A stretch of 52,081 bases of DNA from a virus, in IMG/VR virus record IMGVR_UViG_3300031974_001518, positions 1 through 52,081 of that record, one strand, 5' to 3'. This document shows, one piece after another, positions 8,259-16,182 of this stretch (position 1 is its first letter; each line of letters opens with the position of its first letter). A program made the position numbers and the translations under genes. The notes beneath the pieces are model-generated. The model saw only the letters and a program-made list of their open reading frames with translations, was not told where the DNA came from and ran no database searches.

Positions 8259-11200
8259 ATGGCAGAACAGCAGAACGAAGTCGTCGTAGAAGATATGGCG
8301 GCAACTCCTGTACAACCCGTGCAAGAACCCGTAGTAGCTCCGGTAGAAGAGCCGGTTGTAGCTCCGGTAGAACAACCTGTGGAAGACCAACAGATCGCTA
8401 TCCAGCCGGAACAGCCTGTTGTTGAGGAGGTTGCCCCCGAGCAACCCTCACAGGACTCTGTCAACTTGGGGCTACCAGAACCCGTAGATCCTGACCAAGT
8501 CCTCGCCGAAGCCCCGCCACAGCCCGTTGCGGAAGAGCCTGTCGGAGAAGCGGTTGCAACGGGGCCTTCTGCCCTCAAGCAATTCGGTTCGATGCAAGGA
8601 CCCCTCGTGCTACCACGCTCCGTAAAGGACCGTATTGCCGACGGCACTCTCACGAGCCAAGAAGAAATTCAATCCGCAATCAAAGAGATGGGTGGCCTCT
8701 ACTGGAATGGTGTGTTCCGTAAGGGTGATGACGAGGCGGATAATGCCCGTGAGAAAGCCATCATGAATGCTCGTGGTTTTGCTATCCCCACTATCGGGGA
8801 AGATGGCCGCGAAGTACTCAACAATGAAGAAGGTGCGGCAACAGCCTACAAGTATGTTCCCGGTACTGTCAAAACATTCCCCCCGAACTTCAGCCTCGAA
8901 CAGCGTCTCGCCTACATGGTAGAGACCTTCGACAATAAGTCTGGCATCTACCACTTCTTCGGTGAAGATGGCCCGATGAACCCCAACATCATCGACACGG
9001 GATACCGTAACATGATGAAGGAAGACCAGAATCCTGTTGTTGCATTCTTCTCCCGTATTGAGAGTGAGAAGGGTGGGATGGCTAACTACGAGGAACTCCT
9101 CAAGCTATCAGGCATGAAGGATTCCCAGCGTCGTACCTACCAGATGCGTCAGCAAGCTCTGTACGGTGCTCCCTTCGGTGCGATTGAGCGACAGCGTATC
9201 GGTTCCCAGTTCCAAGACACTGCGTCATTTGTCGGTAACCTCGTAACCCACACTCCTCCTGTAGTGGCAGACATCACTGCGTCCATCCCGATGTACTGGT
9301 TGCAAGCGATGGGCAAGATCAACAACTTGTTTGCGGAAGAGAAAGTTCCCTTCGGAGACGAGGGTGTTATTGAAAAGTCACGAGATGAACTCGCGAAGAT
9401 TATCGCCGGTGATGCCTACGACCCAATCGAATTTGAGTACGTAGCTGACTCCCTCTCGAAAGACCTCGGTCTACCCCTCGAGCAGGTAGAGCAACTCCTC
9501 ACGTACTCCCCAGATTTGTTGACGCAAGCAAGTCGCCTACTCGCTGAGACTGCCGTCACAGGTACAACAGTTCTCGGTGCAAGCCGCTACCTCGCGATGC
9601 GTCAGTCACAGAAACTCTCTGACTACATCATGGAGACGGCAACCGGCCGACTCGCAGATGACGGTTTCGCAACCCAACTCGGTAAATACGACCGTGGGTT
9701 TAAGCCGACCAAGCTCGAGGATGCAATCCAGATTCTCGAAGACACAGGGATGGACACCAACACCATCATCAAGAAGTTCGTCGATGAGCGTGGCGGTGGT
9801 AAGCTGTCGCGGGCATTCCTCGCAGACGGACTCGACTTCGACGCCCAAACACGGGCGATGCTACCGGGACCATTCCGTCAGAAACTCCTCGGACCCCAGA
9901 TCACGAAGCGTAACACCGAACTCACGGACGTAGAGGAAAAGCTCGAGCTCGCTATCCAAAACAAGCGCAAGCCAGCGTACATCGCGTCTCTCCGTACGAA
10001 GCGGGACAAGTTACGCACCCAACTGAAAGAGTTACGGGAAGATACCCTGTTCCCCCCGAAGGTCAAGCAATTCTTGAAGGACGAGGGAATCGCAACAGGG
10101 GCGTACGCAACAACGTACCAGTTACTCTACAACTACGGGCCTGAGGGCGACGACATGACATCGTCCCTCGGCGGGGCCCTCGGTGCAATCCTCACGACAC
10201 TCCCCGGAGTACGCCGCTCTGCGGGTGCTACGTTTGAAGACATCATGATTGGATTGACCTCGTCAGGTGAAGAGACCAAGACACGTAAGGCGGCGGCAAA
10301 GTTACGCCGGCACATAGAGAAAGCTCCTCCTGAGTTACAAGAACAGATCCTCGGTTTTGCGGAATACCGTGCAGAATTGAATGAGCGCATGGGTAGCTTC
10401 ATATTCCCTGAGGGTCATCCCCGTGCAGGACAGCGGGTATTCAACCCGAGTGATTTTGACGAAGCATTCTTCGCGATGTCTGGCCTACTCTCTATGGAAC
10501 ATCTCAAAAAGACACAACTCGGTGACACCATAGATATCCAGTCTGATGCGGGTAAGTTGTCGAAGGGGCTCGCCGACATTGAAGCGACCCTCGCACAACA
10601 GCAGGTCAAGCACCAGAGTATGGCGGAGATGTTTGATTCCCTGCGTTTCTACACCTACAGCGACTCGTACGACCCGAAGAATGATGCAGATCGTATGCTC
10701 GGTACACTGGTAGAGTCATACGACCGGATGGGGACTTCCCTCACGAAAGAAATGACAGAGATGAACCAGATCTTGGATGATCGGGAAAACCTCCTCATGA
10801 CATTCTTGTCCGGTAACCTCACTTCCGACGCGATGGGAGAGATCCTCATCGACGAGAAATCTCTGTACGACCTAATCGAAACAGACAAGATCCGGTACAT
10901 CCGTGCTTTCCGTACAGGTGTAGAGGCTGACGGACAACTCCGCACAGATGCTGAGATTATCCAAGAGTACTACGTAGACCTACAGCGTCGTGTCACTGAA
11001 GCGAGTGACCGGGCAGTACGATACAACTTCGACCCCGAAGGTAAGCAAGTTACGACAAACAAGAACTTCCTTAACTTTGTCAACCGTCGTGAAAAACAGG
11101 AGTACGACTCCGTATCTGCAATGTTTAACGACCTACGTGACAACCCAGAGTTTAGGGGTGCACGTATCGACATGACGGACATCTTCGACCAGATGCTCTT

Positions 11201-13265
11201 ACGTGGTGGGGAGGAAGACCAGATCTTTTTCGACGCACGTGCCCTGATCAACGTGACAGGGGTGCAAGAAGAAGGTACGCAAGCTTCTCGTTACCTCGCA
11301 AAATTAAATCTCGATGCCCGCTTGAACAAGGGTGTCGGTGCGATCTTCAACACTTCTGCACGTGAGTACATGAACCAAGTGGAAGAGGTTCTCGGTGCAG
11401 ATACCGTAGCTAAAATCTTCGAGGAGGCGGACCTACCCGAAGGTGCATCGCCTATCGACCAGTTCATCGAGCTACGCCGACACATCCAAGACAACTACAA
11501 AGGTCTCATGGACCCTGAGGACTACGCCCGTATCGAGCCACGCCTCGGCCTCGACCCCACATCTTTCATGCACCTCACGTCTGCTATCGGGGCAACAGCC
11601 GCCGAGAAGGCCGCAGGATTTAAACCGGGTGCTCGGACAGCGGCGATGCTACGGGAAGAGCTACTTGCACAAGCAGAGACGGGCTTCTTCCTCGACTTCT
11701 ACAACCCGGCGGCTAAAGAACCTCTCGACGGATGGTCAGACGCATACTCTGCGGCACGTACGGCGTACAAACAGCGGTACATCAAGCCTTTCCGTGAGAT
11801 GTCACCCCGTATCAAGGCCATTGTCCGTAGTGATGAAGACCTCCCGATGCCAGAAGCATTCAACCGTTTCCTCACGGAGATGGGTGTGAAGCCAGACGCC
11901 AATGCGGCAGACCTCCGGGAAGGTGTCAACAACGCCCTCGAGTTACTCACGGGTGGTAAGCCCCTCGACGTCACAACCCCAGAAGGCAAGGAGATCCGTA
12001 ACCTCTTCACAATGTACGTACAAGAAGAACTTGCGCGTACTGCGGGTAGCGGTAAGCTACGTGAACTATTGCTCGGGATCAGGAGAGACGGTACGAGCGT
12101 ACTTCCCTCCACGATGATTGTACCGGAGAAAGCGGAAGAAATCGAACGTGCTCTCCGCCAAGGGACTACGGCAACAACTTCCGGGCGACTCGAGCTATTC
12201 CTCAAGCCAGATGGTCGAGGCAACTTTATGTTCCGTGACGTGAACGGCCAACCCATCATTGATCCTACCGTTGTCGACTCCATCGACTTCGATGCAGGCA
12301 TGGTGGTAGACAAGCGTTTCCGGGATGCCCTGATCGAATTCAAGCGTGGCTTAGAGGAAGATGCGCGTAAACTACGTGAGGCGATGGACGACTTCACAAC
12401 AAAAGAAGGCCAAGAAATTGCTACCCGTAAGAACTTCGTAGAAAGATTCAAGGGATACAGTGGTGGTATTGGGGAAGGTATCGTCGAGGAGACTCTCAAG
12501 GAGGGTGGCCTACGTCGAATCTCCCAGATGCGTGAAGACTACGTTGCAGAGCAGGTTGCGCGGGGTGTAGACCGTCAGGTTGCGGTAGATGCCTTTGATC
12601 AAGTCAAGGAACAGGCAGTTATCGACTACCTCTTCAGCAAGGTAACGAAGGCGGGAGCCCAGCGAGCTTACCGTGAGATTGACGAGGAAACAGGTGAAGT
12701 TATATCTGTCGTACAGCAGGGTACGCAAATCGATGCGAACTCCCTACTCCAAGTCCTCGGTTTGAATGGTGACCGTGTATCTCGCACACGCCAAGAAACT
12801 CTCATCCGTGAGCTACTCGGTAACGAAACCTACGAACACCTTCAGATGATTGGTACGGACTTATTCACGGTGGATGTGAAGACAGGCGACATCAACGTGA
12901 AGGGCATCGCTCTTCCTCTGTCTGCTGAGTCTCTCCTTTCCCGTGGTACGTCCTTCATGCGTGGCGTAATCTCGATGCGGTGGCTTATCTCTGAAGCGGC
13001 TATCCGTAACGCCCGACTAAACAACCTCGAACTCACGAAGATGATGCTCTTCAACCCTAAGGTAGGTCGAGAGGTTCTCAAGATGATCAAGGCGAAGGAC
13101 TTCAAGATGGATTCTGAGGCAGAGTGGGTACGTGTACTCATCTCCCAGATGGCGAAGAACCAAGCCCTCCAGCAATACGAGGCTGACCAACAAGAGCCTC
13201 AACAGAATCAACAGCCAGCGGCGGTTGACGCACAAATGCAAAACTTAATCCCTCAAGGAGCTTAA
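8259..13265 (+). CDS. Giant internal virion protein (gp16-like position)
   Basis: At 1668 aa this is the largest product of the genome. Residues about 15-65 are a Pro/Val/Glu spacer with a repeated PVEEPVVAPVE element, then a long mostly helical body. Two weak hydrophobic stretches (around TAVTGTTVLGASRYLA and SSLGGALGAILTTL, about residues 430-450 and 632-652) could insert into membrane. The C-terminus is Gln-rich. Podoviruses carry one giant protein of this size that is ejected into the cell envelope to help DNA entry, which fits the location. I did not find the lytic transglycosylase motif seen at the N-terminus of T7 gp16, so cell-wall cleavage is not supported. Codon use is like the core genes. 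Confidence 0.55.
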   Translation: MAEQQNEVVVEDMAATPVQPVQEPVVAPVEEPVVAPVEQPVEDQQIAIQPEQPVVEEVAPEQPSQDSVNLGLPEPVDPDQVLAEAPPQPVAEEPVGEAVATGPSALKQFGSMQGPLVLPRSVKDRIADGTLTSQEEIQSAIKEMGGLYWNGVFRKGDDEADNAREKAIMNARGFAIPTIGEDGREVLNNEEGAATAYKYVPGTVKTFPPNFSLEQRLAYMVETFDNKSGIYHFFGEDGPMNPNIIDTGYRNMMKEDQNPVVAFFSRIESEKGGMANYEELLKLSGMKDSQRRTYQMRQQALYGAPFGAIERQRIGSQFQDTASFVGNLVTHTPPVVADITASIPMYWLQAMGKINNLFAEEKVPFGDEGVIEKSRDELAKIIAGDAYDPIEFEYVADSLSKDLGLPLEQVEQLLTYSPDLLTQASRLLAETAVTGTTVLGASRYLAMRQSQKLSDYIMETATGRLADDGFATQLGKYDRGFKPTKLEDAIQILEDTGMDTNTIIKKFVDERGGGKLSRAFLADGLDFDAQTRAMLPGPFRQKLLGPQITKRNTELTDVEEKLELAIQNKRKPAYIASLRTKRDKLRTQLKELREDTLFPPKVKQFLKDEGIATGAYATTYQLLYNYGPEGDDMTSSLGGALGAILTTLPGVRRSAGATFEDIMIGLTSSGEETKTRKAAAKLRRHIEKAPPELQEQILGFAEYRAELNERMGSFIFPEGHPRAGQRVFNPSDFDEAFFAMSGLLSMEHLKKTQLGDTIDIQSDAGKLSKGLADIEATLAQQQVKHQSMAEMFDSLRFYTYSDSYDPKNDADRMLGTLVESYDRMGTSLTKEMTEMNQILDDRENLLMTFLSGNLTSDAMGEILIDEKSLYDLIETDKIRYIRAFRTGVEADGQLRTDAEIIQEYYVDLQRRVTEASDRAVRYNFDPEGKQVTTNKNFLNFVNRREKQEYDSVSAMFNDLRDNPEFRGARIDMTDIFDQMLLRGGEEDQIFFDARALINVTGVQEEGTQASRYLAKLNLDARLNKGVGAIFNTSAREYMNQVEEVLGADTVAKIFEEADLPEGASPIDQFIELRRHIQDNYKGLMDPEDYARIEPRLGLDPTSFMHLTSAIGATAAEKAAGFKPGARTAAMLREELLAQAETGFFLDFYNPAAKEPLDGWSDAYSAARTAYKQRYIKPFREMSPRIKAIVRSDEDLPMPEAFNRFLTEMGVKPDANAADLREGVNNALELLTGGKPLDVTTPEGKEIRNLFTMYVQEELARTAGSGKLRELLLGIRRDGTSVLPSTMIVPEKAEEIERALRQGTTATTSGRLELFLKPDGRGNFMFRDVNGQPIIDPTVVDSIDFDAGMVVDKRFRDALIEFKRGLEEDARKLREAMDDFTTKEGQEIATRKNFVERFKGYSGGIGEGIVEETLKEGGLRRISQMREDYVAEQVARGVDRQVAVDAFDQVKEQAVIDYLFSKVTKAGAQRAYREIDEETGEVISVVQQGTQIDANSLLQVLGLNGDRVSRTRQETLIRELLGNETYEHLQMIGTDLFTVDVKTGDINVKGIALPLSAESLLSRGTSFMRGVISMRWLISEAAIRNARLNNLELTKMMLFNPKVGREVLKMIKAKDFKMDSEAEWVRVLISQMAKNQALQQYEADQQEPQQNQQPAAVDAQMQNLIPQGA

Positions 13266-13268
13266 CCC

Positions 13269-13640
13269 ATGAAAACTAAAATGTACTCAAACCAGCCGCG
13301 CAAGCCTATGATGTATGGCGGCGACTCACGTAAGAAGATGCAAAGTGGCGGCGATGCGATGGCGAATGCCGAAACACAGTCACGTGTAGCTACAGGTCAA
13401 GCCACGGCTAAAGACAAGGAAGCAATGCAACAGCAACGCCGAGAAGACTTACAACGCGAGATTAAGAAAGCAAAAGAAGATGGAGATAAGGCGGCAATCC
13501 AACGCTTTATGAAAGCTTCCAGTTCTCCAAAGGGAGATGGCCCGATAATCAAGGGAATTCTACAGGAAATGGGCATGGCGGAAAGAGCACCTGCACCACA
13601 GGAAACATCAGGAATGATGTATGGCGGGAAGGCGAAGTAA
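13269..13640 (+). CDS. Small basic protein with MMYGG ends
   Basis: 123 aa, pI clearly basic. The same motif MMYGG occurs near both ends (residues 14-18 and about 116-120), enclosing a charged helix (DLQREIKKAKEDGDKAAIQRF). Strong ribosome site AAGGAG 9 bases before the ATG. It follows the giant virion protein by 3 bases, so it is a late product. It could be a DNA-binding or packaged protein; the function is unknown. Confidence 0.55.
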   Translation: MKTKMYSNQPRKPMMYGGDSRKKMQSGGDAMANAETQSRVATGQATAKDKEAMQQQRREDLQREIKKAKEDGDKAAIQRFMKASSSPKGDGPIIKGILQEMGMAERAPAPQETSGMMYGGKAK

Positions 13641-13641
13641 G

Positions 13642-13794
13642 ATGAAAGATCTCAAGGCTGTACCGGAAGACAACAAGGGACTGGGTAAGTTACCGAAGGA
13701 CGTCCGCAATCGAATGGGTTACATGAAAAAAGGGGGGAAGGCTATGAAAGAGTATAGTACCCCCAACCGTAAGCCGGCGATGGGTAGCGACTAG
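13642..13794 (+). CDS. Tiny basic protein (50 aa)
   Basis: The ATG is 1 base after the preceding stop. The frame runs 50 codons to TAG at 13792-13794. The protein is Lys/Met/Gly-rich (NRMGYMKKGGKAMKEY), a style of short basic late protein seen repeatedly in marine phage genomes. Last gene before the terminator at 13835-13861, so it ends the late transcript. Function unknown. Confidence comes from tight spacing, lack of any competing frame and the familiar MGYMKKGG motif. Confidence 0.6.
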   Translation: MKDLKAVPEDNKGLGKLPKDVRNRMGYMKKGGKAMKEYSTPNRKPAMGSD

Positions 13795-13834
13795 GTTACA
13801 CAACAATAAAAAAGTTATAACTCTAAGAACCTTG

Positions 13835-13861
13835 CCCCGGACTAATCTCCGGGGTTTTTTT
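13835..13861 (+). terminator. Rho-independent terminator ending the late operon
   Basis: Perfect 7-bp stem CCCCGGA / TCCGGGG with a 6-base loop, followed by seven T. It lies between the last + strand gene and the convergent - strand operon. There is no T-run in the leftward direction, so it stops only rightward transcription. Confidence 0.92.
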
Positions 13862-14066
13862 ATGCCCGCTCTTCTCTGACTTTATCTTGCAATGTTCGGA
13901 AGTAGTGTCGCACAATATTGCCGATGGTATATCCGTAATTCGGGTCGCCAAGTTTACGTAATTCCCGTTCGAGGCTAGGAGTGTCAACACAGTCAAGATT
14001 AAATTCGACATTTCCGTCCCTATTCAATTCGATGTTAAAACTGAGGAGTCTTGCTTTATTTTCCAT
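13860..14066 (-). CDS. Hypothetical protein, last gene of leftward operon
   Basis: 68 aa, starting in the 3' end of the nuclease gene upstream (43-base overlap) and ending against the late terminator. It has a beta-like N-terminus (ARLLSFNIELNRDGNVEFNLD) and a helical C-terminus (YTIGNIVRHYFRTLQDKV). No family recognised. Supported by operon position and reasonable composition. A second - strand frame of similar length overlaps it but is Ser/Thr-rich and less protein-like. Confidence 0.45.
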   Translation of the reverse strand: MENKARLLSFNIELNRDGNVEFNLDCVDTPSLERELRKLGDPNYGYTIGNIVRHYFRTLQDKVREERA

Positions 14067-14524
14067 AAGTCACTTATCGGTAGGTTGTAGCAATCTGCTT
14101 TGAAAGTAAATCCGTTGCTCTCGTCCCGTTCGCCCTTCTTGTGTCGTACAGCTTTCTCGAAGTACTCATCTTTTGAAATCCTACCAAGTATCCACGCTTT
14201 ACGCAAGTTATTTAACACCCGCACGAAGATATATTCATCACATTCTTGCTTGGTACCGTGGGCGGCGATACTACACTCATAGTATTGCTTGGGAGCAGAC
14301 GTACACCGCTTGGTCTTCACATCGATTCTGGTGCCTTGACTATTGTACAAGTCATAGTGAGGGGTAGGGGCGTGTTTATAATCCAAGTAGTCTCGTATGA
14401 GGATCTCACCGAGAAAGCCGGCTGGACCGCCGGCACCCCGTGTGATACTACCTTGGAGCCCCGTCGAGCTCCCCTGTAGTCGTGCTTCTTTTATTTGTGC
14501 GTCAGTGGGCGTTATCTCGATCAT
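14024..14524 (-). CDS. PD-(D/E)XK-type nuclease candidate
   Basis: 166 aa. Candidate catalytic residues occur in the order expected for the restriction-endonuclease-like fold: Glu40 in GFLGE, Asp58 in HYDLY, then Asp68-x-Lys70 in the strand RIDVKTKR, with YYEC following. Such proteins cut DNA in a metal-dependent way, and in phages they may degrade host DNA or process phage DNA. Overlaps the small gene upstream by 23 bases. It sits at the distal end of the nucleotide-metabolism operon after nrdB. The fold assignment is from motifs only. Confidence 0.55.
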   Translation of the reverse strand: MIEITPTDAQIKEARLQGSSTGLQGSITRGAGGPAGFLGEILIRDYLDYKHAPTPHYDLYNSQGTRIDVKTKRCTSAPKQYYECSIAAHGTKQECDEYIFVRVLNNLRKAWILGRISKDEYFEKAVRHKKGERDESNGFTFKADCYNLPISDLWKIKQDSSVLTSN

Positions 14525-14678
14525 AGTCTCTCCGGAAACGTAGTTTGTTCCGTAGATCGTATATCATCTTGTGAGCATCTGCAAGGACTTGCTTGTTACC
14601 CAACGTAGGGTTTAACTCACACGCTTCCATCTGTAACTTGAGCCGGTCCAACATCTTCTGAACACGTGCGTCTGTCAT
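14502..14678 (-). CDS. Small helical protein downstream of nrdB
   Basis: 58 aa from the ATG at 14678, which overlaps the nrdB stop as ATGA and so sets the start. An in-frame ATG four codons earlier is less likely. The protein is one or two amphipathic helices with many Lys/Arg (KMLDRLKLQMEA; KMIYDLRNKLRFRRDY). No known family. Probably translationally coupled to nrdB. Confidence 0.5.
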   Translation of the reverse strand: MTDARVQKMLDRLKLQMEACELNPTLGNKQVLADAHKMIYDLRNKLRFRRDYDRDNAH

Positions 14679-15634
14679 GCGGCCTCCCAACCAAAGTCAC
14701 CTGCCATCCCATTCGCATTGTAGTCCGTCACAGTGCCCTCAAAGAAGTTCTTGTGACTCGCCCCATTGATTACCCAGTCGAGCCACTCTACGGGGTTCTC
14801 CTTGACCTTCCAGTTACCCTTCAAGCCGAGCATGATGAGACGACGGTCTGCTAGGTATCGGATGTACTGCTTAATTTCTTCCGCACTAACTCCTTCAATC
14901 TCTCCCATCTCGTACGCATTGTCGATAACTTTGTCTTCGAGAGCGACACCACCTCGGAACATTTCGTAGATATCTTTTTTAAATTCATCTGTAACAATTC
15001 GAGGATGTTCATCACAAAACTCCCTAAATAACTTGACCATACCTTCGCAGTGCATACTCTCATCTCGTATGCTCCACTCGACAATCTCACACATGCCCCG
15101 CATCTTACCAAACCGCTGGTAGTTCAGGAGCATCGCAAACGCACTGAAGAGGCTCATACCCTCATTCATGACAGAGCGAGCAATAGCCTTCGCAATCCCT
15201 GCGTGGGAGTGCATGTCAATCTCGCCCATGTAGTCTACCTTGTCTGCCATCGCTTTGTACTCGCGGAAGGCTGAGAACTCTGACTCCGGTAACCCGAGGG
15301 TGTCATTGAGCAGGGCGTAGCTACGCTGGTGGACGAATTCTCTATTGGCGAATGACGTGAGCATCGCACGAATCTCATTGTTCTTCAGTTTCGGGATGTA
15401 GTACTCGAGGTAGTTCGTTCCTACCTGTACATCTGACTGGGTAAACAACTTGAGTATCTGAGTGATGTGGTGCTTCTCCTGTGCCGAGAGCTTGCCCCCT
15501 TGCCACTGTGCCACATCCTCTTGCAGTTTTGCCTCCCATTCTCCCCAGTGGACCTTCTCATGAGAAACTGCGTACTCGACAGCCCACGGATACTTGAATG
15601 GTTTATAAACCTTTGATTCTTCTAGTAAAGACAT
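14675..15634 (-). CDS. nrdB: Ribonucleotide reductase class I, small (beta) subunit
   Basis: 319 aa. It makes the radical for reduction of ribonucleotides to deoxyribonucleotides, working with NrdA (16170-17924). All di-iron ligands are present at the canonical spacing: Asp68, Glu99, His102, Glu158, Glu192, His195 (equivalent to E. coli D84, E115, H118, E204, E238, H241). The radical tyrosine is Tyr106 (Y122 equivalent), so this is a conventional tyrosyl-radical subunit and not a Tyr-less variant. It is shorter than E. coli NrdB (376 aa), as usual for phage forms. Separated from the upstream nrdA cluster by a hairpin-T-tract (15660-15682), so its level may be set independently. Confidence 0.95.
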   Translation of the reverse strand: MSLLEESKVYKPFKYPWAVEYAVSHEKVHWGEWEAKLQEDVAQWQGGKLSAQEKHHITQILKLFTQSDVQVGTNYLEYYIPKLKNNEIRAMLTSFANREFVHQRSYALLNDTLGLPESEFSAFREYKAMADKVDYMGEIDMHSHAGIAKAIARSVMNEGMSLFSAFAMLLNYQRFGKMRGMCEIVEWSIRDESMHCEGMVKLFREFCDEHPRIVTDEFKKDIYEMFRGGVALEDKVIDNAYEMGEIEGVSAEEIKQYIRYLADRRLIMLGLKGNWKVKENPVEWLDWVINGASHKNFFEGTVTDYNANGMAGDFGWEAA

Positions 15635-15659
15635 CGTAAGTCCTTGTTTTTGTTAGTGG

Positions 15660-15682
15660 AAAAAAAGGCCCCTTTCGGGGCC
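15660..15682 (-). terminator. Terminator/attenuator hairpin just upstream of nrdB
   Basis: Read on the - strand: GGCCCC-GAAA-GGGGCC followed by seven T, a classic intrinsic terminator with a GNRA tetraloop. It lies only 25 bases before the nrdB start, so transcripts from the nrdA cluster would stop here unless antiterminated. A second hairpin (GCCGG/CCGGC, 15690-15707) stands immediately upstream. Confidence 0.88.
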
Positions 15683-15739
15683 ACAAAACGCCGGGGATCA
15701 ATCCGGCTTAGGGAGAAAACTCACATCCCAGTACCTATG

Positions 15740-15874
15740 TTAAGACTTCCCCTCGAGGTCGTCAAGCTGTTTCAATTTAATTTCGAGTTGTAATAGCTTC
15801 CAATTGAGATCATCAGCCTTGTCAAATTTTCTCTTGACCGAAGCTTTCAAGATCCGGTGGTAAAGCTTTAGCAT
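15740..15874 (-). CDS. Small Lys/Leu-rich helical protein (44 aa)
   Basis: Frame from ATG at 15874 to TAA at 15740-15742. It reads as one amphipathic helix (KADDLNWKLLQLEIKLKQLD) with regular Leu/Ile spacing, a strong sign of real coding. It overlaps the end of the 64-aa gene upstream by 53 bases in another frame and fills the otherwise empty space before the attenuator. No family recognised. Confidence 0.5.
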   Translation of the reverse strand: MLKLYHRILKASVKRKFDKADDLNWKLLQLEIKLKQLDDLEGKS

Positions 15875-16016
15875 TTTCTTCCGTAGTTTGTGCATCACCA
15901 AATATCCTTTCCCAGTTATCGTTGTACTTTTTCTTATCCATCGGGCGAAGAGCAGAGCCTTTCCCGGCGTTAGTCCTCGTCATCTCCCTGTATCTCTTGT
16001 CTGTCTTCGTTGTCAT
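15822..16016 (-). CDS. Conserved small phage protein (NWERIFG motif)
   Basis: 64 aa. The core GKGSALRPMDKKKYNDNWERIFG is a pattern I know from many phages, where it usually sits close to the ribonucleotide reductase genes. Function is unknown. It overlaps the zinc-type protein upstream by 47 bases and lies in the nrdA-nrdB interval, which agrees with the usual context. Confidence 0.7.
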   Translation of the reverse strand: MTTKTDKRYREMTRTNAGKGSALRPMDKKKYNDNWERIFGDAQTTEENAKALPPDLESFGQEKI

Positions 16017-16182
16017 CCAAGTCTCCGTTTAGTTGGTCGTACATATCCATCATACCACTGTAGCACATCGGGCAGAGGCTAAAGGGGATGATCCCGATGT
16101 AGCCTTGTACTCCGCCCTCAGACTCCATGTCAAACTCACAGTGGCAGATACTGCACTTGTTGTCAGGTTCTAGCCGTGACAT
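15970..16182 (-). CDS. Small zinc-ribbon-like protein
   Basis: 70 aa from ATG at 16182 (GGAAGAG lies about 8 bases upstream). A GTG three codons earlier is possible but too close to the ribosome site. Two Cys pairs, CSIC near the N-terminus and CPMC in the middle, are spaced like a zinc ribbon, and the C-terminus is very acidic (DDNEDRQEIQGDDED). It overlaps the end of nrdA by 13 bases. It may bind nucleic acid or a protein partner; no specific role is known. Confidence 0.6.
   Translation of the reverse strand: MSRLEPDNKCSICHCEFDMESEGGVQGYIGIIPFSLCPMCYSGMMDMYDQLNGDLDDNEDRQEIQGDDED

Noticed and set aside
11699-12499. 266-codon - strand frame inside the giant virion gene
   Set aside because: Ser/Arg-rich composition typical of the antisense of a coding frame, no ribosome site, no neighbours on that strand.
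13835-13861. Bidirectional terminator for the converging operons
   Set aside because: The T-run exists only on the rightward side; leftward reading has no T-tract after the stem.
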